64,000 nucleotides of DNA, taken from positions 198,825 to 262,824 of the forward strand of contig SJOL01009412.1 in NCBI GenBank assembly GCA_004794785.1, in the 5' to 3' direction. Below, one piece after another: positions 51,616-63,338 of the stretch. A program made the translations under genes and the position numbers. The notes below the pieces were generated by a model that saw only the letters and a program-made list of their open reading frames with translations, did no database searches and was not told the DNA's origin. The DNA is from Opisthorchis felineus (lineage: Eukaryota; Platyhelminthes; Trematoda; Opisthorchiida; Opisthorchiidae). The first letter of the stretch is position 1, and each line of letters begins with the position of its first letter.

Positions 51616-51801
51616 TAATAATCGTTCGGCTGCAAAATCCTTTTGGTACCTAACTGCAATGCCACCCGAAGAAAGCATGAGGGCTGAGATGCTGTCACGT
51701 TCCCCAAGCCTGGACAGCAGTTTAGATGCACAAATGGGATTCAAGCCGCGGAACTTCCGGTCAGTAGGTTCGCGCCTTAACCACCGAGCTATCTTGAGGT
51801 C
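51616..51801 (-). mobile_element. tRNA-derived SINE, family 1 (copy 9)
   Basis: Minus strand: GATAGCTCGGTGGTTAAGGC, CGCGGCTTGAATCC, GTCCAGGCTTGGGGAACGTG, ACAGCATCTCAGCCCTCATG and GGTGGCATTGCAGTTAGGTA. The ATT-type tail lies at about 51605-51620. Confidence 0.78.
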
Positions 51802-51963
51802 AGACTAACAATGAGAGGGTAGCCGAGCCCTCCAATTAGACAACGGTCGCGAGAATAAAAACACACCCACTGAAAGTGGCGTCATATTTTACATCATCAG
51901 TATATTTCTGTCGCGTAGATCGTTTCTGTCGAAAAAAGGGCTATTCTCATTGAATTTTTTTAG

Positions 51964-52252
51964 TGTTTGGCTTTGTATTCATTCGGTTCTACCGGTAAAA
52001 GCTGATCGATCGGCATTAGTTGGCTTGCGAGCTGAACAACCAACCCAAAATAGAAAGAGCTTTGTCATACCTTCAAGCGGAAAGATATTGAACAAACTAG
52101 CTGCTCCCAAACTCATTTTGGTTTATGGAACAACCTCAGTTGACGATAGAGAGAAACTGAGTAGTGTTTTTACCACTCCAATCGTTCGGCCGAATCCATC
52201 CAACACAAGAACACTGTTTGCTTTCCGAAATCTGTACACCATACTAGGATAG
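51964..52252 (+). CDS. Candidate exon: small secreted protein or peptide (weak)
   Basis: Not recognised. After a GAATTTTTTTAG acceptor-like site, a frame of about 96 codons begins VWLCIHSVLPVKADRS, which resembles the end of a signal peptide. It continues with a protein-like sequence (LAAPKLILVYGTTSVDDREK) and ends FAFRNLYTILG-stop, immediately before GTAAGT. A C-terminal glycine before the stop would suit an amidated peptide, but there is no dibasic cleavage site. It lies in the intergenic space between GALK2 and the PPM1K-like gene. No ATG is present in the segment, so an upstream exon would be needed. It may be a chance frame. Confidence 0.22.
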
Positions 52253-53047
52253 GTAAGTAGGCAAATTCGGTGACGTAAAGAAGGCGCAAAAAGTCTGATT
52301 AATATCTATCTCTGAAGGAGAAGTTACCGCACGCCGCAACGACTGTTTGAAGCAATCTGTGCGTTGTCGGATTGCTTGAATTTGAACAGCTTGAGCAAAA
52401 GAAGACGGTTGTCTCGATTTTATTCCATAACAGAAAACCTATGGCTAGTCCATGAAAAATCTAAGGTAGACGGCAACCGACGTGTAATCACTCAATGCAG
52501 TTTAAACCAGCTTGATTTAAAAATAATTCGCAACACTATTTACCACACACGCTTGTATGTTGTAGGACCTTCAAGAAAGTACATAAACCACTAACAAGAT
52601 GTAGAAGTAGGATCTATTGGAAAAATCATGAATGGGAACACATTTACGCGCAGTGCAGATACAAAGTCAGACGCTCGGGGTGGAACACAAACCCTCAGCC
52701 TCTCGCACGTCAAACGACTGTTTTACAAGTCGAACAACCGGGGATACATGTACACCTCACACTGATTCGTCATGCTCCTGACCTATGTATTAATGCATCC
52801 AGAAACATCAGCAAGTCTCTTGTGTAACTTTCACAACGTATCAGAAGTAATATCGTCCAGATATACAGGAGACATCGTGTACGTACTTGGGTTTCTATTC
52901 CAGCTTATCAACTCCCTGTTCGTCATCAGCATCCAGTTTGTTGAGGAGGACCACACGAGATGGATCAACATTGACGCTGGCAGACGACTAGAGAAAAGTA
53001 AAGTAAAGCAGCGTGGATTCTGGGGGCACACTTGCTAAGTGGACCAT
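52253..53047. other. Intergenic, nothing recognised
   Basis: Open frames here lack motifs and splice sites. Confidence 0.5.
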
Positions 53048-53125
53048 TGGCTGCGGTAGCTCAATTTGTACAGCACTCGCCTGGCAGGCGAGAGCTCACG
53101 GGCTCAAGTCCCTATCTAGACGTCT
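53048..53125 (+). mobile_element. tRNA-like (Ala-type) SINE head, family 3
   Basis: TAGCTCAATTTGTACAGCAC (A box), an anticodon arm CTCGC-CTGGCAG-GCGAG (loop would carry GGC, Ala) and GGGCTCAAGTCCC (B box). The D stem does not close and the 5' and 3' acceptor strands do not pair, so it is not an active tRNA gene. A SINE promoter head is the likeliest reading. Confidence 0.55.
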
Positions 53126-56100
53126 GTTCATTGGCATCCCTGTTTCTGTTCAATTCAATCCTATTTTATTCAAGATCCTAGTAAAGGGGAGTGGCGAGGC
53201 AAACTGCGCACAACCTGTCAATATGGGAATGAACTTGCCTTTAGCATTTCTATACAAACCATAAATTCGACGAAAAATCGAGGATCTCATCACATTCGCC
53301 AAACTGCAGAGTATCTTATCGATATCGATATAATTCTTCTACTGGATCGGTGAGGATGTGAACTATGTAGCTATTTACAAGGATGTCATATTTGTATTCA
53401 GTTGACTAAGGTAAACAGGGCCTTGGCATCCACTTTAAGGGAAGAGTGGGATTCAGAAAGCATGCGAAACGATCACGACATGACCTTACGGCTTGCGCTA
53501 TCTATCTAGTCGTCTACAGTGAGATGGCCTTGGGTTCGATTGGCTAGTTCGACAGGATTCGCTGGTCGGTGTACGAGCCTCATTCTCACTGGTAACGCCG
53601 ACCCATCTATGAGCGAGATTCATACTCATAGTTGCCATATTGTGGTAGATTATGGACCATAAATTGCTGGGTCATTCTGTTTGCCAAAATTTATATAAAA
53701 GATATTTTGTCACGTTGAAAGGAACTATTCGATGGCCGAAATGTATGATATAGTACACAACGAGTTTAAATCAACACCCACCAGAAGGCTGCAAACATAA
53801 ACGGATTCCATCAAATGTTATATATAAAAGGTGAGCATCAAATGATCTGGAATTTTAGCGAGGTGAAACAAGCGTGGACTAACTAGATGATACACATGGC
53901 CAGTGCTTAGGAAAACAGATGACAGACTTGGCATCAATACGTCTTCAACCACGATGTTGCCCATCAAACACATCCTAGGTGGGAGTTGGGTTACATGAAT
54001 CGACTGTTCAGTCTGTAGTCGACAGTTCAGTTCACCGACTTTCTGTGGGCGCGCAAAAACTGACTGCGCAACAGTTAATTTAGCGACTGCTCTGAGGTGC
54101 GGGCGAAAAGAAGCAGGCAAAACATAATCCAGTCTGTATTGACAGTGAATTCGAAAAACCATGCCGCGTCAACCCGGGCCAATTTGATGGCAACAGAAAT
54201 GGCTGCGCAATTAGGTCACGGCAGTTTTGTCGGTTTTACAAAACTTTAGTTTGGTTTGGTCTTCAAATGATAGCCGAAAAATATCGAGTCTGAATCATCT
54301 TGGAGATTCTGGAGATGAGCGCTAGTGACGATTCCCAATCAGGATGAAGCAGCTGAACAATGCTTCTCGGATTTTTCGCATGGATTGGCTTCACTTAAGT
54401 TGAAAATATCTTGAATGGCCGGTACCGTGGTTTATATAAACGGTGGAGTGACTTATACGGTCAAAAGCTCGTAGTCCTTCGTGGAACGAAATTGTCCGGT
54501 TATTGAAGATGCTTTTGACCACATTGTTTTGTACCGCGTCGGTTTATTGGTCTTGTACTGGTAAGACCTTAACACCATGGCGAAAAACACTGTGAGCACT
54601 GTTCCACTGCTTAGCCACATGCGCCAATAAAACACATCGAAGTGACAGTGTGTGCAGACTCTGCTTTGCTGGGTTTTAGAAAATGGTGTGCTGTAGGAAC
54701 TCTTCATGCAACTTCTACGAGATGGAACAAATTAATGGCTGCATCGTTTAAGCGTTAGATGGAAAAGTGAGAAAAAAGTTTCCAGATAGGGAAGCCTCGA
54801 ATGGAAGTCTTGAGTAAAGCGCGTGTTGTACCAGCTTTGCTAGATTTCTTGCATGCAAAGTTAATTTGCATAGCAGTCGGATCAACAGAGAAAAAATGAA
54901 ACCATGGTGCAGTAGGCGGTTCAACAAGTTCAATCAAACTGATGTTACCACTTTCGTAAGGTCATAGTATTAAAACGTTTAACCATATTCTCATAAAATT
55001 CGTTAGGAAAAAATAACCGGGCTGTGTGAGATATTTTTCGTGTGCCAACCGTCTTAACTGGATCGGCAAAAATTGTGGTAAACAAGAGCCATGGAACATG
55101 GTATGCGGAAGGCCAAGTCGCAAAATGGAAACGGCTTCACTATCACACAGCAATTAGCGTCTCGTAGGCGATGCATTGACCATACAATGGTCACGCGTAG
55201 TTCAAGGAAGTCCAGTATCGAGGATTAGTGACTACGCTGTCCTGCAGCCTACGTATACCTCATACTGGACATCCTAGTTTCCTTAGCTAGTGAAATGAAC
55301 TTGTACGCGTACTATGGAACTGTTGTACATAAATTTTTTAAGCACTTGGCGGCAGTCGAAGGAAACAGTAATGTAAAAATCGGGTAATTCGTTGGAAATT
55401 CTGAAACGGAATGCTACGATAAGCTCAGTTTCATTTATCTCCCCACTTTCTTATAATGCCAATTTAAAACACATGGCTAATGGATGAAACGTTGCTTTCC
55501 TCCATGGCGGTAACGGCCTGGTTGCCCTTAGCAGTCGATTTAATGTCGGCAATCGGCATGCTTAATGCATGTATTTATGCCTCCTGTACATAGTTCTCGA
55601 ATTCTGAACAAGAGTGCGAACACAGGCCCAAAAACGAATGTGCAGTCTAACTAACCCCCAAACTGTTGAATCTTTCCAAGCTGTTTTCAACAATTAAGTA
55701 ACATATCGACAACATCGGTATCTGTTCTATTTGATGATTAGCTCGTAAGAACTTCAGTACAACAGCACAAACCCGACTCGGACAACTAGTGAGTCACACG
55801 CTGAGCATGCGGCGGATCTTATTACAGGCCTCCATCATCGTCAAAGGTATGTGAACCCGGCAGCGTACCAGAATTCGGAAGGCTGAGAACTTTAAACACT
55901 GCGCTACTGAAACCAACAGAGTGATGTAAACAACATAGGGAGCTGGATTTGTGGATTCCAATGAGGCTGTTTGCAACAAAAATTAACTTGATCACGTCTA
56001 AAGGTGGCGCCCGGTGTTGCAACAACATTAATGGCTGCGTGTTCATGAAACTCACTGAGACCAAGTCCATCACTGCAAATTTACTGCAGCGCGTGAGACT

Positions 56101-56779
56101 GATAATGGGGAATGAATATTTCATAACCATAAGGAGAACTTAGACACCGCAAACCAAACTCCCCCGGGTAGTTGAGGTAAGAACGAATTGTGGGATCCAG
56201 GCCGTTTGATGTGGAGATTCCTGTCGGATTTTGTCGTTTGTGAAAAACGGAAAAAATGCTACCATAGTAAATACGGGTTCAAAAAACCCTACTCTGGGAG
56301 AACTTTCATCGGACTAAGTTACGATTAAATGGAATGGAAGAAAGACTTTCCGAGTATTTACTAAGCGCTAGTGATACCATGATTCCAAAAACCCGACGGT
56401 AATGAAATCAAGATGGCTGAATGCACGATGTCATAAGAAAGATTTGCTAACGAATTCATTCATTATATCTACCCACGATTCAATGGTCCCATAGAACTGC
56501 TCTCTAAGTCTCTTATTTTGGAACGGTCTGAAGAATTAGTCTGACAGGCATCAGATGATGATTGGATCATGAAAAGGGCACAGTTTTTTCAATGTCATGG
56601 GTGAGACAGCCAGTTCCACGCATTGTCAAAGATTACATTAGGCGAACAAGCTTAAAGGCCTCTGTGAATTTACCTGACCCCCGCCCATTCAGATAAGGAT
56701 CCCAAAATGCAGCATGAAGGGGCAGACGTTCCACTACAAGCACTTCTCAAGGTTCAATTGAGGTTTCGCCCAGTAAGTG
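53126..56779. other. Intergenic, nothing recognised
   Basis: Some short phrases recall SINE family 2 (54330-54390), too decayed to annotate. Confidence 0.45.
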
Positions 56780-56925
56780 GAGTGAGTATGCGACGAAAAG
56801 CCAAGAAGCACTGTACAGCTGTCTCATCCTTGTTGGAAACCATCAGCAGTAAACATCTCACGAAACTCCAGAGAGTTTCAAACCCGCGACCTCCCGGCTT
56901 CTGAATGTATCGATGCTAGGAGTCT
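56780..56925 (-). mobile_element. tRNA-derived SINE, family 2
   Basis: Shares GCACTGTACAGCTGTCTCAT, CATCAGCAG and TTTCAAACCCGCGACCTCCC (plus-strand text) with the copy at 50500-50672. The B-box complement GTTTGAAACTC is visible. The A-box end is degraded. Confidence 0.55.
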
Positions 56926-59661
56926 GAAAGACCACCATTATCCGTATTTTGTAACTCATCTCTGAGACATTTGTTAGGTACGTGTCGACCGAGTGAGGCA
57001 CAAGCCGCCTGCTTTTGGGTTTCGGCAATGGGGCTTGTTACGAGTCCAGTTCTTCTGAAGAGACACATAATATTGGTTATTTTTCAACTACCAAGCGAGG
57101 GAGTGCATTACAGTGAAAGACTTCAGGGAGCCGAAACCAATGCTATTCGGTTAATCATGTGTTTTATGAAAGGTCGTACGTCCAAGACGACGTTGGGAGG
57201 AGGACTGACCACTTTTTAACTGACTCATTTGTCGTGTAACTGGACTTTAGTCGTATTACCACCGATGTAATATTGAGAGTTCCCTTGAAGAACTCTGAAC
57301 TGGACAAAGGTATCAAACAACCTATCAGCTTTCCACACTCAAGAGACGAAGGAGGTACTTTGCATGAAAGCATAACATAAGGTCGACGAAAACTCGGGGG
57401 GTTGCACTCACCTAACTAGTGCAAGAAGGGCTGCGCTGTCAAAGTTTTCAACAACTTTACGAGTAGTATGCTCTGTCAAGAAAGGGAATATGTTATTTAG
57501 GTTATTCTTCCAAGAGCTCTGTGGACGGAAGTAAGACATTTGGAGCAGTCATTGATAAACATGTTCTTGTCAGGTCGCTCCAGGCCGAGCATCGGGGATC
57601 TGGAACAATGTGAGGTTCACAGAGACTACACTCCCTTTGAGCGCCTTTTGGAATTAAACTGTGTGGACATATGGAATGTACCTGGCAACAGTCCAGTAAA
57701 ATGTATTTATTTTGACAACATAAATCAACGAAATGCTTGAGAATGGCCGGGCAAAATGGCTGTTCTCCTTTTGGACTGAAACCTATGTGCCGGCAGCATG
57801 TGTGTACGATTTAAACAAGTATGATCATTATGAGAAGATGGACTTACTCCTCTAATCTACCATTTCTGGGGATAGTCTACTGATTTTTACTCGTTTTTAC
57901 ACAGGTGGATGAAAGAACAACAACCCGACTGACCAAGCAGATGCGATTCAAGTTGTTGGATTTCAAGACTGCGAAACTATTTCCAAAACGACTTGGGGTT
58001 GCAAAGCATTTCGCAAAATCACATTCCTGCTAATGTGGATTGGGCAAAGAAGTGTTCTAAAAACTTCATAAGACCAAAAGGTTGGTGAGTATAAAGCAAT
58101 AAACACCGTCCGTCGCGGGATTGTTCCCACTTCACGACTTGACATTCCTGGAACTCGATAATTTGGAGCTCACTATGTTCTCTTCCTCCCTGTTTGCAAC
58201 AGTTTTAGTCGGGCCGAAAAAGACTGAACGGCCGAAGGCACCAAATAACCATTGCTACCTGACGGTCGAAAGTAAATCATTTATTCGCTTGTCTATGGCT
58301 CGCTGGCGCATCAACGGATCGCACATCGTTCACTCGCTGTAGCATCGCTCACTTAAGTTGGACAGTGCAGTAAGCCCGGCCAATCCTGTTTGCCAGCACC
58401 ACCCTGAGAGTGTGGTGTATTCAGCAGCGCGATTGCCTGAGCGTGAGTATCATGTACCCTGTGCAAACAACTGCTGGTTAGGGATACCACCAAAGGCTGG
58501 GACAGCCGAATACATAGGGTATCCATGAGTGGAATGCGCGGCTATACTGCGCACTTCTCGGTAGTTTCTATCTCTGTTAGACCACCAATAACCTTGGTAT
58601 ATGCCCGGTGCAGTACAACTGCTGACGTGACTGAATAGTGGGATTTCATGGGGATAATGTGAAATTGTCCAAGACAACAAACCACATGAGTCATACCGTG
58701 GTCACAGTGAACCTGCGCTTGATCTGATTGCTGGCGTCTGTCATCCTTTACAAGTCAGTGTATCTTAGTGACATGCCCCAATGCGGACGGCTAGGGAGCT
58801 AAAAAGTGGGATGCTAAACTGACGTAGACATGACACAGCGATGATCAAAGGATCTGAAAAGGCCAACAACATTAGAAAACGATGTAACGAATGTCCAAGA
58901 AAGGATAGTACCCATTTTGAACCGCGAAGGCAAAGATTCGACTGGATCCTAACGATAGTTTCCCTATCTTCGTCTGTTACAGCTAATCTACTGTCTGACT
59001 AGACATCTAGTACCAGGGCTTTAGTATCCTACAAAGCGACTTCCAAGACCTCAAAATACCAAAACATCCTCGAAATGAATAAACCCTGGTGGTCCGGTTG
59101 GCTACCGTGTATTGTATATAAGGAATCACATCGAGTACACACTAAACAGGCACCCGTGATTTGAATTGCGTCCTTTCTCTGTGACGACTTCATCTTGCTA
59201 AACCAAAGTTCTCACGTCAGCACTTTCTACGCCACACACAGTGGACATTAAGACCCAAAGGAAACTAGGAAAGTAACATCAACAATACAATACAGTACCA
59301 TGATTGAATAAATAATACGTTTTGACCCAGCTTGACCTAATATGACCCCCTGTTCGGTCAAGCTAGAGAGGAAAGTACACAAAAGGTAACCTGTGTTAGT
59401 AGTAGGCACGCAACAGACCAAAAGAACTTTCCATTTCAATGGCTGGGGTTGACAAATGAGGAACAAGTGGATTCTTTAGGAATTAGAACGACCGTGTCAT
59501 TACAAAACTTCTATTGATCAACAGAAAATAAAGCAGTAAGTTAGAAAAGCAGCTGTCGAAAGTATAGGAAAATAGTTCAGATGGCTTTCTGTTTGCCAGT
59601 GTAAACTCAGTGGAGAAGAGTCGAGATGAAAATGAATTCAATGTAAGTGATTCTTTTGATA
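56926..59661. other. Downstream of PPM1K-like gene
   Basis: Only the decayed hammerhead repeat at 57370-57475. The 3'UTR of the PPM1K-like gene must start at 59661, but no clear polyadenylation signal was found. Confidence 0.5.
57370..57475 (+). repeat. Decayed hammerhead-repeat end
   Basis: CATAAGGTCGACGAAAACTC and GGGGGGTTGCACTCACCTAA are followed by GTGCAAGAAGGGCTGCGCTG and TTTTCAACAAC. The CTGATGA core reads CTAACTA and the GAAAC-GGTC block is deleted, so no ribozyme is left. Confidence 0.6.
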
Positions 59662-59934
59662 TCATAGGTGGGCAAAAGCGACACGTAGAGGACTGATTGT
59701 AGCCCGTTGAGAACGACCTCGGACTACCCAATTTTTACCCCAAGATCCGAAAGGGATGACCAATGCGCTGGCATTATCATCCGACCCGAACAGTAGGGCA
59801 TTCTCTACGACACACTCAGCGGCGTCCCGTGGGGTTCGGCATGAAGCTATAGTGCTTTGGATTTCTTCGTCTGACATGACATAGGTGACACCATCACTGA
59901 CGAGAGCGAGGAATGATGCACTACTGTGTCGGAC
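59662..59934 (-). CDS. PPM1K: PPM1K-like terminal exon
   Basis: Acceptor TTTCTTCTTCAG, phase 0, 90 codons and a stop. ASFLALVSDGVTYVMSDEE, AAECVVENALLFGSDDN and ALVIPFGSWGKN match the PPM1K C-terminus ([39 protein letters not shown]). The tail after FGSWGK diverges. I see no AATAAA close downstream on this strand. Confidence 0.88.
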   Translation of the reverse strand, partial: VRHSSASFLALVSDGVTYVMSDEEIQSTIASCRTPRDAAECVVENALLFGSDDNASALVIPFGSWGKNWVVRGRSQRATISPLRVAFAHL

Positions 59935-62900
59935 CTGAAGAAGAAAGAGGGAAATAATAACGAAAAGCGCGTTTATCAGTCAGGTCCCCCAGATATGTTC
60001 CTCCCAAATGAGCTGTAACAGTTAGCAGTGAGGCTGGCCGGCGAACTTATGGAAACGAACTTCCAGTATGGGCATTACAGTACCAAACATTAGAATTCAA
60101 AATTGATCAACACTGACATAATTGAAGCTTTCACCTCGTTGTGAAGAACGCTACTTCGAAAGTAGCTACATTAATCTTTGTTGATAGTGTGAAATCTGGA
60201 AACTTCCATAGAGATTTCGTCTCGTAAAAGAAGTCAATCTATGCCGAAAAGTCTAGAAGCATTGTATAGCTGTATAGTACCGTACAAGATGAAATGACTG
60301 CACAGTGTTTTCTCGATTTTCCGCCTGGAATAGCTCCACTTAGAGGACGAAATCCCAAATGCGACCCAGTAATCTTTGCTGGCTGTTCCCTATATATTCC
60401 GAACTGATATTCACCTCAGACATGAAAGTGATTCGGAAGTACTTCTACTATGCGGCAAACAAAAGACCGCTAGAAACAAGATGCTTTCTTGTGGATTATT
60501 CTTGACCCTGCACCTGATTAGGCTTATGTTTTGTACAATCAAGCAAGCGTCAAGGAGTATTTCCGTCAACTTATGGATGGAGAATGGCAGGTCGAGTCTT
60601 CCCCATTGAAGTTGGAATAGACAAATTTGTCACATCGTGTCCCGACAACTAGACAGCCCTATTTGCTGTTTTTCTATGAAATCGCTTAAGAGCTTGCCTG
60701 AGGGAGGGGGGAGGGGGCTGAAACTCGTCGAGTTTGTTTCTGACAAAGTTTTGATGATGCATAATTTTTCATACGCCGAAACGAGATAGCAGACTGGAGA
60801 CGATGCATCTTCACACATAAAAGCAATCAATCTCATTGGAAGCTGATACTTTCAATTTCTTCATCCCAGAATGGACATCTAGTTACGGATCAGCTGCAGT
60901 TCACCTTGAGTGATATATTCACATACAAACACGGAAAGTTGCTTAAAAACAATAAAAGAGTAGTGGTCAAGTTGTGGCACCCTTTCGGTGCACAGCTGCC
61001 GCGAGACTCGAAGGAGGCACGAAGGCTGAGAAACTGTGAGGTTTCCCAAACCTGAACGGGAGTAATCAGAAATCCAGTTTGTGTTCGAACGACGGACCTT
61101 TCGGTTACTGGCTTCGCACCCTAATCGCCGGGCTAGCTCAGACTCGAAAATGCTTCATAAGCTTTTTTGATATGGCAAATATCTCATAAAAGCATGCACA
61201 TAAATTCAATGAAGTCGGAATGTAGGTTCAGTAGATTCCATGGTTTTCAGTAAGGCAAGCGGATTTGGATTTATTTACTGTCAAACAAACGTGTTTGATA
61301 CAGCTGTCACCTCGGGTGATCTAAACTCAAGTGATATGATCCAGAAGAGCCCGTTTCGCGTAAGTTATCCCTTCTCATCAGTCGGCTCACCACTAAGTGA
61401 CAGAGAAACTCAAAAAACTCTCAGCCGGTACCTAATTGAGGGTGCTGCCAGGCAAGATCCGGTTAATCGGGTTTCCGTCTACCCTAAAGATCGATCTAGT
61501 CACTCGACCTGACAAACTTTTGTGTCAAAAGCAAAACGCTGCTTAGTAACAAATCTCCCGGCTGTTTTTCAGGCTTGTCTGAAACAGGGAAGTTATCTCT
61601 ACCCCATTCATTTGCAAACTAAGTTGGTGTTAACGGAAGACTCAGCTAAATCCCAACTGGATCGCTCGTCTATGGCACTCTACTGAATGTGCTGCACAAA
61701 GGTCACCTCAATCAGTACGATATTCCAAATATCGGCAGTGGGAATCCGAACTGTTTCCAGCAATCTTATAAGTAGTGAGTTCCGTCACGAAGACACCAGG
61801 GAACCCTTTTTGCGAAAACAGTCAGAAATTTTCTGTGTCACGCTGCAAGTTCTCCAACTTTTCTGAGAACAGTGGAACTCGTAGGACGAAGAGAGTGCAA
61901 TCCGATGGGGTACTAATGGTCAGCAAAGTAGGATAAGGCAGCCGATTAACCGCGAATTAATGCTTAGATGCGCAACGCAGACAGAACTGCCCACAATTTA
62001 CACTGATACTATGTGCGCTTTACAGTATTGGCACAGCCCGTCATCACACATTACTGCAATGCTGGTTTACTTCCTTGATGACCGAACTACAGCTTTTGCC
62101 TATATAGTAGATACATAACCGAAAAAGAATGGACAAAAGATAAGTTCTTGTAGGGTGAAACGCACCACAAAGGTTGGGAATGCGTATCCGTCGCCTTAGC
62201 TGCATTAGTTTCATGCATTCTTTGGAGAATTGACTTTACTTTAATGATTGGTACTCAATGCGTGTTAACAGGGAGGTTGGAGCCGGTATAAGAGAATACA
62301 AGCCCACTCCTAAGGTGAGTATGGTCGACTGAATCCGACTACGTATACCGCAAGTGAGACGCGCCGAGCAGTTACCCCAAACCACGGTCCCCAATCGAAT
62401 GCAGACAAGTGTGAGACGCAGTGTGGAATCAGACGTTACACGGAGTGCGCCAATCGGCCGTGCAAAGCAACTACTATTGGTACATAAGCACCACAACTAA
62501 AACTGAAAGGGCTGGAAAAGATCGAAACCCTAGCTAACCGTTTTCGGAACTATTTTGAACAAAGTGCTATATGCAGGACAAATTTTTTTCATGTCCCACA
62601 GGTTGGACCACAAAATGAGATTGGGAGAACCGTTGCCGAGCTTAAGTCTATCCTGTTGTATAGCGTACAATAGTAAATTGGTTTCTGATTACTCTCACCC
62701 AAGAGAGAAAAATCCCTCCAAACCAGCCGAGTTAGGCGTCGATGCGACTCGGTGGTTAAGTATGATAATCATATTAATAATAATAATCGTTTAGGCGTAC
62801 CACCCATTCGGTGCCCAGCTGCCATGCCACCCGAAGGGTGCAAGAGGAGACTGAGATACTGTCAGGATGCCGAGTCATCGACGTTCCGGTCAGTAATTTC

Positions 62901-63338
62901 GTGCCTTAACCACTGAGCTACCCCGAGCTCAGTGGTTGAAAGTGAAACAAACCACAGGCGGTTTAAAATGTCACCTCACCTTCATACTTGCTAACTGAGG
63001 TTTGGCAGTCACACCAAACGGTTTGAGTTGAGAATCACCGAGGCTACGAGTCATGCCCAGACGACCGTTGACAACAGGTACCCCCAAACTGTTGGTGATC
63101 ACCTTCCCCCCACACTTTTTTATCCGGGCTACCTCCGTCATCCCACGACCATCATCGTCCGTACAGATGTCGTTTAACAGAACGGTACTATTTGGATCGT
63201 GGTTGGTTGTGAGCGCCGTTACCGAACCGTGACGACTAAATAGCGCACGGCTGTCGCCAACGTGACCAACGACAACTTGGTGGCTATTCAAGAGCAGAAC
63301 CACCGTCGCTGTTGTGCCAGCCCATAGCCGTTCTCGAG
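59662..63338 (-). CDS. PPM1K: PPM1K-like PP2C phosphatase, last two exons
   Basis: Ser/Thr phosphatase of the PP2C (PPM) family. The closest named relative I recognise is PPM1K, the mitochondrial phosphatase of the branched-chain ketoacid dehydrogenase complex. Exons 62980-63338 and 59662-59934 join in phase 0 and give about 209 residues up to a stop. Motifs in order are AGTTATVVLL, GHVGDSRALF, RIKKCGGKV, VNGRLGMTRSLGD, LVSDGVTYVMSDEE, FGSDDNASALVIPFGSWGK. The Asp residues of SDG and DDN that bind the metal pair are present. Upstream exons, with the DGHGG motif and any targeting peptide, lie beyond the right edge, so mitochondrial location is inferred from family only. An insert near STVLLNDICTDDDGRGM is absent from the human protein. 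Confidence 0.85.
60966..61142 (-). mobile_element. tRNA-derived SINE, family 1 (copy 10), in PPM1K-like intron
   Basis: Minus strand: GAGCTAGCCCGGCGATTAGG, CGTCGTTCGAACAC, GATTACTCCCGTTCAGGTTT and CTGTGCACCGAAAGGGTGCC. Diverged, but both promoter boxes are recognisable. Confidence 0.72.
61605..61795 (-). repeat. Hammerhead-repeat body, ribozyme lost
   Basis: Plus-strand text TTTGCAAACTAAGTTGGTGT, GAAGACTCAGC, TGAATGTGCTGCACAAAGGT and GTACGATATTCCAAATATCG is the reverse complement of the family. The part after that keeps only CTGTTTCCAGCAATCTTATA from the region downstream of the cut. Lies in the PPM1K-like intron. Confidence 0.6.
62783..62935 (-). mobile_element. tRNA-derived SINE, family 1 (copy 11), in PPM1K-like intron
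   Basis: Minus strand: GGTAGCTCAGTGGTTAAGGC, GGTGGCATGGCAGCTGGGCA and CCGAATGGGTGGTACGCCTA, then an ATT tail on that strand (62760-62790). The B-box region is deleted. It ends only about 45 bp from the donor of the penultimate PPM1K-like exon. Confidence 0.75.
62980..63338 (-). CDS. PPM1K: PPM1K-like penultimate exon
   Basis: Acceptor CGCATTTAG (enters in phase 1) and donor GTGAGG after ATGAAG (phase 0). Encodes about 119 residues with GHVGDSRALF and NGRLGMTRSLGD, the central PP2C motifs. The segment STVLLNDICTDDDGRGMTEV sits where the human protein has a short DHTPERKDEKE turn, lengthening that loop. Confidence 0.88.

Larger units (their letters stand above)
59935..62979. other. Intron of PPM1K-like gene
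   Basis: 3.0 kb containing SINE copies 10 and 11, one hammerhead-repeat body and a possible SINE family 2 remnant at 60215-60370. No exon recognised. Confidence 0.6.

Noticed and set aside
53048..53125. tRNA-Ala gene
   Set aside because: Anticodon arm is good, but D stem and acceptor stem do not pair; kept only as a SINE head.
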